From: Coemansia sp. RSA 922
Lineage: Eukaryota > Kickxellomycota > Kickxellomycetes > Kickxellales > Kickxellaceae
NCBI GenBank assembly: GCA_027577415.1
Contig: JANBQS010000247.1
Span: 1-24,389, forward strand
Direction of reading: 5' to 3'
DNA length: 24,389 nt
Part shown: in pieces, positions 7,966 through 15,849 of the stretch
Layout of the letters: every line of letters begins with the position of its first letter
Position numbering within the stretch: position 1 is the stretch's first letter
The notes under the pieces: model-generated
What the model was told of the DNA's origin: nothing
Databases searched by the model: none
What the model saw: the letters and a program-made list of their open reading frames with translations, nothing else
Made by a program: the position numbers and the translations under genes

Positions 7966-9528
7966 ATGAGTCAAATATCGCAAGTAGAGGGCTGTACTTT
8001 TTCTACAGAGGAGCTACAAAAGTTCCACAAATTCTACACATGGTCCTCTGCTGACCTGGATCTCTCCACTGTCGACCAGCGTATTGACTATTTCTCATCC
8101 AACATAGATCCTTCTATCGATACTCAGAGACTCCGCGAATGGCTGAGCACTATGGATTTACCCGTTGTCGACGAGCTATACAGTCGATTTGATGCCTACG
8201 ACTTTGCGCACGCACCCGGATTTAACAACCTGTTAGCCGAGGTCTACAACACCAAGGATGTTAACAAGCACGAGTTGGATTTGCGTATGGAACAGGCCAA
8301 GGCCCGCTACTATAACGAACACGTGGAGCCATTTAATTGTGAGGAGTACAGGGCGTATAAGGAGGCAAGCGCTCCGAAACCTGTATGTCCTTATCAGCAT
8401 CTGTGGGATCACGGAGATGAGAGATCGACTGGTAGGCGGTTGGATAATGTGTGCGTGGTCGATCTTGCCGATTACTTGGACCAGCCCGTTGATAGCAAGG
8501 AGCTACTGACGTTGGCGACTGTCAGCAAGATCCACGATGCAATTAGACAAGCGTACGAGGAACAGTACTACGCCATAGCTATTATAAATAGCAATACGGA
8601 TGACTCACGCCCATTCCTGCCACCACTCGAGAGGCAACAGGAGGCTTTTGCAGCATTACTCCGGCTACAGATCGAATTGCGACAGCTAAACCAATCCAAA
8701 CCCGTAGTTGTATTTGCCAGCGGTCCCGTAGACGCCAGCACCATAGGAGTTGTTCTCTCTACGGCCGACGTAATAACCACGGACAACTTTAGCGTATCGC
8801 TATCCCCCGTACAAGAGTTCCCGCTGGCAGCGCTCTACGACTGGTCCACACGCCTGGAGTATCCAGGAACAGCAGTGTTCATTGCCTGTCACCCGGATCT
8901 CATCCTGCGTAGCAGCGAATGGACCGATCTGGGTCTAGGTCAGGGATTCATTGCACATAGGAATTTGGCCTCGTCTATGGATCGCGTACTCCTTGCGGCT
9001 TCGTGCCCTCCGCCCAGTACGCGCGACGCACTGCGCAAAGCATATATGGCAGAATCGGTGTACCCGGGTCCTTCCAAAATCAGCGTGTGGAGACCAGAGA
9101 TCGAAAGGTATTTCGCTCCAGTGTCGCAGGGCATAAAATCCCTGGATGAATTAATCGGGGAGTTGAGTGAGTTTGATACGGCGTGGGCGAGAAAGTATCT
9201 GGCGCTCATAGATGATAAAGAGTGGCTAGCGGTGGCAAGGCTGAGAGTCGCGGCTTTAAGAAGTGCGAGGGATATGGAATACTCGCGGGTTCTGGCTATG
9301 GAGTTTGCTGTGACTAATGCTTGGACTAAAGACTCATCATTACCAGCGGATGTGCTGATCAAGAGCCCCGCTGACGACTCGTTGTCGGATATCCTCAATG
9401 TACCTAAACCCGCTGTGGATATTCCTGACGAATGCCCATTTGCCAAAATGTACCGAAAGAACCCAGAGCGATTCAGGCAAATCGACCTCCAACAAATAAC
9501 CAAGCACCGACATGTCGACCTTCAATAA
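7966..9528 (+). CDS. 3-hydroxyisobutyryl-CoA hydrolase-like protein, probably catalytically inactive
   Basis: 520 aa. Residues ~160-480 follow the crotonase/HIBCH fold. Segment 245-345 (KPVVVFASG ... VLSTADVITTDNFSVSLSP ... SEWTDLGLGQGFIAH) tracks the HIBCH region holding the oxyanion hole and catalytic Glu. Segment 375-480 tracks its C-terminal ECH_2 part (SLDELIGEL, the AVARLRVAALRSA helix, AMEFAVTNAW). The Gly-rich oxyanion motif (GGGVGLS in active enzymes) is DASTIGVVLS, and the catalytic PET is replaced by SPVQEF, so hydrolase activity is unlikely. Residues 1-140 are an acidic helical region without a mitochondrial presequence. Two similar motifs flank the fold: CPYQHLW (141-147) and CPFAKMY (490-496). 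Fungal mitoribosome protein mS47 (Ehd3 type) is an HIBCH relative, so a structural role is one option. The fold is secure; the function is not. Confidence 0.8.
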   Translation: MSQISQVEGCTFSTEELQKFHKFYTWSSADLDLSTVDQRIDYFSSNIDPSIDTQRLREWLSTMDLPVVDELYSRFDAYDFAHAPGFNNLLAEVYNTKDVNKHELDLRMEQAKARYYNEHVEPFNCEEYRAYKEASAPKPVCPYQHLWDHGDERSTGRRLDNVCVVDLADYLDQPVDSKELLTLATVSKIHDAIRQAYEEQYYAIAIINSNTDDSRPFLPPLERQQEAFAALLRLQIELRQLNQSKPVVVFASGPVDASTIGVVLSTADVITTDNFSVSLSPVQEFPLAALYDWSTRLEYPGTAVFIACHPDLILRSSEWTDLGLGQGFIAHRNLASSMDRVLLAASCPPPSTRDALRKAYMAESVYPGPSKISVWRPEIERYFAPVSQGIKSLDELIGELSEFDTAWARKYLALIDDKEWLAVARLRVAALRSARDMEYSRVLAMEFAVTNAWTKDSSLPADVLIKSPADDSLSDILNVPKPAVDIPDECPFAKMYRKNPERFRQIDLQQITKHRHVDLQ

Positions 9529-9564
9529 CATATTTTTTAGGATATAAAAGATAGAGAATGCTTA

Positions 9565-10728
9565 CTATTTTCTGAGAGAGTCTAGCCGGCTGTTGAGGAC
9601 ATAGATGCGCGAGTCCAAGTGCTTCATGTTCTCAGCCAGCGTCGACGAGTTGTCGGCCATAGCGTGTTTTAGACTATCAGCGATTTCCTTCATAGTTTTG
9701 ATTTCCTCACTGGCGCCCGCTTGCTCGCGCTCGATGCGGCCCACGCGAGCCACAACCTCCGCTGCCTCGCCATGCAGGGTAGCCAGGGACTGCAGACGGC
9801 GGGCCGTAGCCGGCGCCAGCTCAATAAGCGAGTCGATGCCCGTAAACTTTTCATACAGCTCGTCAATACGCTTGACTGTTGCCGGATCGATACGCTGGGC
9901 AGATCCCTTGGTGTCAGCCTCAGCCCTGGCAGCCTGCGTGGTAGCGAGGTCCAGGCGGTCCATGTCCAGAAGCACCTGCTTGATGCGGCGCTGGATACCA
10001 TCGACGCGCTGCGGGTCAGCAAGCACCTCCAATTGCTGCCGCAGTCGCGAGACAGAGTCGACCAGGCTATGGCCCACGGCTGCGTCGCGCGCTAGCTGGG
10101 CCGAACTCGATCCCAGCACCTTTTCCAGCATGGATATGCGGGCCTCCAGCTGCAACGAATTGTCAGCTACTGGACGCATAGTGGGCCGGGCCTCGGCCTG
10201 TGGGTCCGCGGCGGGGCTGAGGCGCTGCCACAGGGAGCGCGACACTAGGCTGCCGCCCTCCAGGGACTCGCCTTCGGACTGAACGCTGAGCTGAGCCAAC
10301 TCGTCGGTAAGCCCATTGGCGAGTCTCATCAGAGCCACGGTTTGCTGGTCCTTGGGCTTGCTGACCAGTTGCTCGCGAAGCTCTTGTGTCTCGTAGACCA
10401 GCCTGCGTAAGCGCTGCTCGGGCGTCTCGCTTAATACGCTGCCTGTGGATACTTCGAGCGGGCCCGATAGTGACTCTAACTGTAGGGCGCGGAATAAGGA
10501 CCGCTGGTACCGCGATAGAGCCGACTGGCCTGTGTCTCCGGCGGAGGCGCGGAACCGAGCGGCGGCTTTATCTATGGAGAGCGAGTCAATGGAAATGTCT
10601 TCGGAGAGCGGAATTTCTGCTTGCTCATCTGGTTGCCTCAAAGTGGGTACGTCCGGCGTCTCGTATACATCGGGCTGGCTGGTGTCAATGTCTAGGAGAT
10701 TCGAGTACTTTGTCACGCTAGCCGACAT
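9565..10728 (-). CDS. Dynactin subunit 2 (dynamitin)
   Basis: Dynamitin forms the shoulder of dynactin, joining the p150 arm to the Arp1 filament, and so supports dynein transport, nuclear migration and spindle positioning. The 387-aa frame from ATG 10728 begins MSASVTKYSNLLDIDTSQPDVYETPDVP, matching the conserved dynamitin N-terminus, in which a short hydrophobic patch precedes P-D-V-Y-E-T-.-D-x-P. I reject the in-frame ATG 48 bp upstream (10776), whose extra residues are unrelated and cover the promoter. The rest is almost entirely helical and coiled-coil: heptads around LRRLVYETQELREQL, LEARISMLEKVLG, and the last 100 residues ending SLRK. Length fits the family (human ~400, yeast Jnm1 ~370). 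It is divergent with the reductase gene, 176 bp apart, and its end lies 36 bp from the HIBCH-like gene end. Confidence 0.93.
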   Translation of the reverse strand: MSASVTKYSNLLDIDTSQPDVYETPDVPTLRQPDEQAEIPLSEDISIDSLSIDKAAARFRASAGDTGQSALSRYQRSLFRALQLESLSGPLEVSTGSVLSETPEQRLRRLVYETQELREQLVSKPKDQQTVALMRLANGLTDELAQLSVQSEGESLEGGSLVSRSLWQRLSPAADPQAEARPTMRPVADNSLQLEARISMLEKVLGSSSAQLARDAAVGHSLVDSVSRLRQQLEVLADPQRVDGIQRRIKQVLLDMDRLDLATTQAARAEADTKGSAQRIDPATVKRIDELYEKFTGIDSLIELAPATARRLQSLATLHGEAAEVVARVGRIEREQAGASEEIKTMKEIADSLKHAMADNSSTLAENMKHLDSRIYVLNSRLDSLRK

Positions 10729-10904
10729 CTTGAAACAAAAGAAGTGGAATATTTGGTGAGAAATGCAAAATAACAAAGAAGCAGAAGAGAGTTTGTTTTG
10801 ATGATGACGATGAACGGGATCTGATTTTTAAAAGTGAACCTGCTTGATCTGCCTCGCTTTCTTTTATCTATTTATTTTATTTTATTTCGTAAAAAAAATT
10901 CTCA
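10729..10904. promoter_or_regulatory. Divergent promoter dynamitin / flavin reductase
   Basis: 176 bp separate the two start codons. A TTTATTTTATTTTATTT tract near 10869-10887 and an A8 run just before the reductase ATG are the only obvious elements. No TATA box of consensus form is seen. Confidence 0.45.
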
Positions 10905-12032
10905 ATGCTCGCTCGATTAGTGTCGCATTCCAGACTTCTTTCGCTGAGAGCCGCAGGTCGGCGACTACCAGTTGGACGTTGGAGCGATCGAGCGTTGTTG
11001 ACAGCGCCAGTCTTATCTAGTCCGCTTCGACCCCTTTCGACAGAAAGTGCTAGCGGATCAGAGCCAAAACCAGACACTACTACTACAGAGGAGAAGCCTA
11101 AGGAGCGACCGCCCGGCACCTACATGATCTGGGCAATGGAAGCTATCGGCGCAACCATGGCGTTTCTTTACTACCTGCACCTACACACCGATCTGCTAAA
11201 GCCCGAGGTCAAGGAGCGACTGAACCCAGAAAGGTACACGCCCTTCACACTAATCGAAAAGGAGTCACTGACGCCCGACACTGTTCGATTCCGCTTCCGA
11301 GTCAACCGACCGAGGTTTGACGACGAACTGGAGAAACTCGTGGATAACATTATTGCACAGGGCGCGTGGGCCATGGATATTAAGGATCATATGGTGCAGA
11401 CATATAGGACGTATACGCCGGTTGGCTTTTTCATGTCTAATGTCGTTGATGAGGAGTCGGGGTCGCGCGAGGGGTTTTTGGAGTTTGTTGTTAAAAGGTA
11501 TCCGCGAGGCAGTCTCTCGCGATTCCTCCATGATACTAGAGTTGGCGACCAGGTCGAGATGCGGGGACCTATGCTAGTCTGGCCATATTATGCGGCGAAA
11601 TACCGTCATCTCTATATGATTGCCGGTGGTACTGGCGTGGCTCCCATGTACCAGCTTATTGACAGAATATTGAATGATCCTGAGGACTCTGATACGCGTA
11701 TTTCTTTGCTATATGGATCGCAGACTGAGCCTGATATTATTTATCGCGGGTTGCTAGATAAGCTGGCACAGACTCATGGGGACCGCTTTTCTGTTTCGTA
11801 CTTGGTCGATCGTGGTCCTGCTACGGTTGCGCAAGTGGCTGTGCCGAATATGGATACGGTTCGTGCGTTTACGAGAGGGTTTGAGCGAGGCAAAGATGTC
11901 GTGCTGATGTGTGGTCCTGATGCTATGCTCGCTGCTATTAGTGGTGCCAAACCTATTGGAGCTGGTCAGGGTCCTGTACAGGGCGTCTTGAGAGAGCTTG
12001 GGTTTACACCTGCTGATGTATTCAAGTTTTAG
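10905..12032 (+). CDS. Mitochondrial NADH-cytochrome b5 reductase-type flavoprotein (CYC2-like?)
   Basis: FAD/NAD(P)H oxidoreductase of the ferredoxin-reductase superfamily, 375 aa. Residues 1-45 are Arg/Ser/Leu-rich with almost no acidic residues (mitochondrial presequence). One membrane segment lies at ~73-94, so the catalytic domain probably faces the intermembrane space. FAD-binding signatures are RTYTP (168-172) and the KRYPRGSLSRFLHD segment (197-210). NAD(P)H-binding signatures are IAGGTGVAPMYQ (239-250), LLYGSQTEPDI (268-278) and MCGPDAML (335-342). A ~25-residue insertion (DELEKLVDNIIAQGAWAMDIKDHM) precedes the RTYTP motif; typical Mcr1 is shorter here. Yeast Cyc2, a mitochondrial flavoprotein for cytochrome c haem attachment, and Mcr1 are both candidates. 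The superfamily and domain layout are firm; the exact orthologue is not. Confidence 0.88.
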   Translation: MLARLVSHSRLLSLRAAGRRLPVGRWSDRALLTAPVLSSPLRPLSTESASGSEPKPDTTTTEEKPKERPPGTYMIWAMEAIGATMAFLYYLHLHTDLLKPEVKERLNPERYTPFTLIEKESLTPDTVRFRFRVNRPRFDDELEKLVDNIIAQGAWAMDIKDHMVQTYRTYTPVGFFMSNVVDEESGSREGFLEFVVKRYPRGSLSRFLHDTRVGDQVEMRGPMLVWPYYAAKYRHLYMIAGGTGVAPMYQLIDRILNDPEDSDTRISLLYGSQTEPDIIYRGLLDKLAQTHGDRFSVSYLVDRGPATVAQVAVPNMDTVRAFTRGFERGKDVVLMCGPDAMLAAISGAKPIGAGQGPVQGVLRELGFTPADVFKF

Positions 12033-12042
12033 GGTTATGCTA

Positions 12043-12427
12043 ATGTGTTTGCGAGTAGAATATATGAGCGAATATAGCATGAAAAATAAGCAGGTACGAA
12101 CAATAGCGAACTAAGGAACCTCTATCCCCATCTTGCAGAGAAGCGGACCATATCTACTGGCCCACTCAGCGATCACCACTGCCACCTGCGGTCGTAGCTC
12201 AGCGCATCTCTACGAATCGAGAGAAATCTTGGTAAAGCATGCCTCGTGGGCTTTGACAAACGAGCACGGGGTATACTGGATGCCATGACCGCATGGTGAC
12301 ATGGGTCGTGTTTATGAGGTACAAAGGAATCGCTGTCTACCACATGATGTCCCAGAAGAGCAATGGCGATTTCAAAGTACATGACACTCTTTTGCAAGAA
12401 AACTTGGTCAGGAGGGAGAGAAAGCAT
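12043..12427 (-). pseudogene. Relic of an unknown repeated gene, copy 1
   Basis: Not a recognised family. The minus strand has a tail VVIAEWASRYGPLLCKMGIEVP ending at TAG 12113-12111. Its upstream continuation GMLYQDFSRFVEMR sits in another frame, and a third frame (12427-12173) holds further gene-like sequence (MYFEIAIALLGHH...). A second relic at 18818-18952 ends ISELASKYGPLICKMEVEVP and has the corresponding IYVDMCVQLVETLR part in frame with the tail. The 70 bp beyond the stop also match (for example GCGAGTA, ATATGAGC/ATTATGAGC, CTAAGGAACCTC), so the repeat is longer than the coding part. Frame changes make this a broken copy. It lies antisense, downstream of the reductase gene. Confidence 0.55.
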
Positions 12428-12481
12428 GGACGAGTGTTTGATTCAAAGCATCTATTCGCTTGTAGAGGAGAAAGCACTAGG

Positions 12482-12488
12482 TATAAAT
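12482..12488 (+). promoter_or_regulatory. Probable TATA box of the 133-aa gene
   Basis: TATAAAT at 12482-12488, 88 bp before the ATG at 12576, followed by pyrimidine-rich DNA. Spacing is similar to the TATA-to-ATG distances of genes A and B. Confidence 0.4.
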
Positions 12489-12575
12489 TGAGAGCAATAG
12501 CCTTCCCCCTTGACAACTGCTTTTTTTAATCCATTCTCTTGCCAGTAATTACCTCGTTCGCTTTTTGAATTAGAC

Positions 12576-12977
12576 ATGTCGCAAAAGATCGCCATATACT
12601 TTTATAACAAGAATGCCAGGTATGACCTTTACGTTATTGAAACAGACCATGCGGTTACATTTGGTAGTGTCATAGAGCTTGCATCCCATGCTCCTTTTGA
12701 CATACAGCCGACATCACATTGCATGGTGGTTCTCAACCTTCAAGCCAACAAATTGGTTGCTGAATTAAAGTCTGAAGGAGCAAGCATTATGGCGAGAGAC
12801 AGTTGTGTTCTTGTATTTCCCCGGTCGCCTGAGCCTGGTATGGATGAAAAGTTCCTACTGGAAATATTTCCCAACTATCAACCAGCGGATGTTGGATGCA
12901 ATACACCCACTGAGTTCACGTATGTCCCTTCTAAGGAACGATTTGTCGAAAACAAATATTTATTTCTATACTATTGA
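12576..12977 (+). CDS. Unknown small protein 'C' (133 aa)
   Basis: I do not recognise it. 133 aa, no signal peptide, no membrane segment. The N-terminus MSQKIAIYFYNKNARYDLYVIE suggests paired beta strands. The centre (CMVVLNLQANKLVAELKSEGASIMARDSCVLVFPR) has alternating hydrophobic residues consistent with an alpha/beta or beta-sandwich domain. The C-terminus is aromatic, ending KYLFLYY. Size, TATA arrangement and MS-plus-strand start recall gene A (also MS..., ending SYY), but I cannot align it convincingly with A or B. It follows a gene relic and converges with the DIRS-like gag gene. The intact frame, a TATA element and balanced codon use support a real gene; otherwise it is an orphan. Confidence 0.5.
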   Translation: MSQKIAIYFYNKNARYDLYVIETDHAVTFGSVIELASHAPFDIQPTSHCMVVLNLQANKLVAELKSEGASIMARDSCVLVFPRSPEPGMDEKFLLEIFPNYQPADVGCNTPTEFTYVPSKERFVENKYLFLYY

Positions 12978-13396
12978 CGCGAGTCTAAGCGGGACATACC
13001 TTTGGGTAAAAGTAAATGCGTTGTACTACCAGTTGCTTCGACAACTTTGACTACCACATTCTACTTAATAATTACACATAACAATATAGCGAATTCACAG
13101 CTATTCTTTTAATTTTGTAGAGCATAAATGTGATAAACATGTTAAAAAATTAAAATCCTGGGACCTAAGGTGGTGGATAGGGCTAGTATATATGCTACAT
13201 ATCAACGACTCAAACTGCTAGTGATAAGATAGAGGTTGTGTGCGCTCTGTTCAGGGAAAACAAAATATGTAGCATATCTTGTTTTACTTGCACAAAATTT
13301 TACCTACTCTGTTGCTAAGTATTGACATGAAAAGGTATACAATTAATCATACCGAATTAGATAAATAAAATTTTCGACTGATAGAAACACTCTCAG
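12978..13396. other. Convergent intergenic region with a 13-bp perfect inverted repeat
   Basis: 419 bp between the end of gene C and the end of the gag-like gene. ATATGCTACATAT (13190-13202) and ATATGTAGCATAT (13265-13277) are perfect reverse complements separated by 62 bp. No open frame of note. Confidence 0.6.
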
Positions 13397-14824
13397 TCAC
13401 TCAGGCGATAGGCCCTTACGTCCGTATCTCGCCGGCGGGGGATTTCCTTCGACCATCGACCAAACGGATTTGACCTTTGACCTTCTTCTAATAGTTGCAT
13501 CCTGTGACCTGGTTCCCTCGGAGAGCCAAGCCTCTAAGTCTTCATCGGACCTAATACAAGGGTCTATACCATGCTCCACGCACCAAGTGGCCCAATGTTT
13601 CCATGATCTGTCGTATTCGGCGTTGGTTTGTCTGTTGACTTGATTGAAGTATGCGGTAATATCCGATTCTGAATTGCCCTGGAGCAAGAGTGCGGCATGG
13701 ATAACGCTTCGACGACCGAGAGACGGATCAAGATGCACTAAATCCCCTGTTGTCTCAGCTACTGGAGTGTCAGCGGTGTCGCTTTCGCTTTCATCTGTCA
13801 TGCTGTCTGTGTCCGACTCTGCGGCTAGAGAAGTGGCAGCAGGAGATTCGCTCTCACCTATGCAATACCGCCGATTGTCTGTGTCACTAGGTATGCGAGC
13901 AGATAAGCGAGTACCCGCTGCCGGACCACCGTGTAAAGCTTTGCCTTTGCCTTTCTGGGTTAGTTCACGACCACCCGAGTGCCACCGTGGCTGCTTCGAG
14001 GTCTTCGAGTGTCCAAGATCACGGCGATACGGATGACTACGCTCGTTTTGCACAGGCTCTTTGCCATTCCTTCCATTGGGTATTTGTGGGGCTCTACTCT
14101 GTCGGGAAGGCTCGTCATCCTCAGAGTCTGGCTCCCACACTTGTGCTTGACCATTGGTGTGTCTACGAAAGTCAATCCTTTTGGCAGCCAAGCTATAAAT
14201 CTCGTCTCGGTGTTGGTCGCGCGTGTGAGTGAGCGTGGCGCAAAGAGTGGCAAATATGTCGCTTGCTTGCTTGGTCAACATCCGGTCGACTTGCGGATTG
14301 CTCAGCGCAATGCGTAGTAGTTCCACTCCGTAGGCTGCCATCGCCGCCACTTGACTATACACCTCGTCCACTGCGAGCTTGCTATCCATGTCGGAGGCTT
14401 GCGTGCTGCCATTAGTCGCCTTTTTGCCGGTGGCTAACCGCTTTGGCGAAAACATCGATCCTTTAGGCGAGTACTGCTTGCGGAGATCGGTCCATGTTGA
14501 CTTTTTAGCACTGATGCCCCGTCCGATCTCGTTCAGGCGCTTGCTGGTTACCGACTTTAAAACATCTTTGACATTATTGTCACGCACGCTGCCAGTGAAT
14601 CCGTTACCCCTGTTGTTATTACCACGACCGTTTAGAGCCGGTTCCTTGTGACCATGGCCGACGTGCGCTGCGTGTCCTCCTCCTAAGCAAGTAGAGCGGC
14701 TCCTCAGATCCTGGATGGCCTTCTCCGTTGCCTCCACTCGAGCAAACAAAGTACTAAATGCGCGATGAGATATTACCAGTTTTTCAACCGTGTTGAAGAT
14801 CTGCTCGACTTCTTCTCCGTCCAT
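13397..14824 (-). CDS. DIRS-like gag protein ending in a tyrosine-recombinase core-binding domain (catalytic part absent)
   Basis: 475 aa. Residues 1-45 are a helical/coiled-coil start. Residues 150-222 form a helix-rich block (VAAMAAYGVELLRIALSNPQ ... TRDQHRDEIYSLAAKRIDF) resembling the conserved gag region of DIRS-type retrotransposons. Residues 225-360 are low-complexity, basic then acidic and Ser-rich (ESDTDSMTDESESDT). Residues 385-465 look like the SAM-like N-terminal DNA-binding domain of tyrosine recombinases: NAEYDRSWKHWATWCVEHGIDP at 401-422, and TIRRRSKVKSVWSMVEGNPPPARYG at 444-468. The frame stops just where the R...HxxR...Y catalytic domain should begin, and no reverse transcriptase is nearby. 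It is therefore either a deletion derivative of a mobile element or a host-captured gag/YR fragment. The long intact frame favours recent origin or function. Confidence 0.6.
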   Translation of the reverse strand: MDGEEVEQIFNTVEKLVISHRAFSTLFARVEATEKAIQDLRSRSTCLGGGHAAHVGHGHKEPALNGRGNNNRGNGFTGSVRDNNVKDVLKSVTSKRLNEIGRGISAKKSTWTDLRKQYSPKGSMFSPKRLATGKKATNGSTQASDMDSKLAVDEVYSQVAAMAAYGVELLRIALSNPQVDRMLTKQASDIFATLCATLTHTRDQHRDEIYSLAAKRIDFRRHTNGQAQVWEPDSEDDEPSRQSRAPQIPNGRNGKEPVQNERSHPYRRDLGHSKTSKQPRWHSGGRELTQKGKGKALHGGPAAGTRLSARIPSDTDNRRYCIGESESPAATSLAAESDTDSMTDESESDTADTPVAETTGDLVHLDPSLGRRSVIHAALLLQGNSESDITAYFNQVNRQTNAEYDRSWKHWATWCVEHGIDPCIRSDEDLEAWLSEGTRSQDATIRRRSKVKSVWSMVEGNPPPARYGRKGLSPE

Positions 14825-15340
14825 GGCAAAATACCCAAGACAGTAGATATGCTAGTAGTGTTGTTGATAGGAGAGTGCGAAATAAATAGGTGGTTTTGTT
14901 AGTTAATGCAAAGATGATCGAAAAAAGTTTTTCCTGTAGACACGGGAGCTAACTATGCCGAAAGTGTACATGTGACAATAAAAGCCTTTTTTCAAGCAGA
15001 TAATCAACATGAGTTGAGCCACAAGAATAGATGAGCCGCCCTGCATGGCATTGTCACAAAACAATTACGCTATAAATCCTTGGATCAAAACTTGGCAAAT
15101 GACATGTTTTGGACTAGACAACACAACAGCTAGTATTGACCTCTATGATAAATCTCTTTGCTGTGGCGAACGTAAGTACCCGCGGGTACATACCATTCGC
15201 CTTACAATCTTGGCAATGAGCGTCCATTGACTATTGACGTCAGATCTAATACAGAGTGACAAATAGTGACCAGAAAAACTGTAACAATGTCTTTCAATTC
15301 TGAATTTCAAGTCAAATAGCTCTCCTCATTTCCTTCCTAT
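14825..15340. other. Gene-poor stretch between the gag-like gene and the LTR
   Basis: 516 bp. It presumably contains the promoter of the gag-like gene. I see no further element sequence, no convincing frame and no copy of the modules described elsewhere. Confidence 0.4.
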
Positions 15341-15672
15341 TGTTACGCGCGTCATAGGACAGTGCGCCGACCCACGTGCTCAGTCCAATGGTCTACATAA
15401 CGACACTACACGTCTGCCGGATGTCCCGGACTTTCAACGCCCAAAAGCCTCGCCACCAATAGGTGATCGCCCGCCTACAAAGAGGCTCTACTCAGTGACA
15501 CCAAGGGCAGCGGGAAAGACGTATATCCGTCTACGGAAACAGGCCATGAAAAAGGCTATATAAACATTAACCCGTCGACATCCAGAGTTGGATTCTTGTT
15601 CACACTTCTATATACGCTAATATTTTATTATATATTCTATACGCTCTAGTTCACCACGCTCACTAAGTAACA
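15341..15672 (+). mobile_element. Long terminal repeat of a Ty3/gypsy-like retrotransposon (solo or truncated)
   Basis: 332 bp starting TGTTAC and ending GTAACA, a perfect 6-bp terminal inverted repeat with TG...CA ends. The segment begins GC-rich (CGCGCGTCATAGG, and an E-box CACGTG near 15374), has a TATA box TATATAAA at 15557-15564 about two thirds in, and an AT-rich R/U5-like end: the expected layout of a fungal LTR. The bases just outside (CCTAT on the left, GGGCA on the right) are not a target-site duplication, and no second LTR is in the window, so it is probably one end of a deleted element. Confidence 0.55.
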
Positions 15673-15721
15673 GGGCATCAGGCATTTATCTCGCTGCCTA
15701 TTAATTGGTCATTGTGCCCTG
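15671..15721. repeat. Nested hairpin just after the LTR
   Basis: CAGGGCA (15671-15677) pairs with TGCCCTG (15715-15721), and inside it AGGCA (15680-15684) pairs with TGCCT near 15695-15700. If the LTR is a 5' LTR, this falls in the primer-binding/leader position and could be part of a self-priming or packaging structure. That is inference. Confidence 0.4.
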
Positions 15722-15849
15722 TCGACTGTCTTGGATTTGACCCATTTATTAGACATGTTATTGCAATCGCCGACGCTATGACAGCACTCGATGCGGCGTA
15801 AGTCAAGTGCGAGGTTATACACAGCAATATTAGCGACTTTGCCATTTAG

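Noticed and set aside
10729..10776. Upstream in-frame ATG of dynamitin
   Set aside because: It would add 16 unrelated hydrophobic residues before the conserved MSASVTKYSNLLDID start.
4305..15361. Shared 11-mer CGCGTCATAGG between the gene A promoter (4328-4338) and the LTR start (15349-15359)
   Set aside because: It probably reflects a common CRE-like GCGTCA element and chance. There is no extended homology on either side, so I do not propose that the promoter repeat derives from the LTR.
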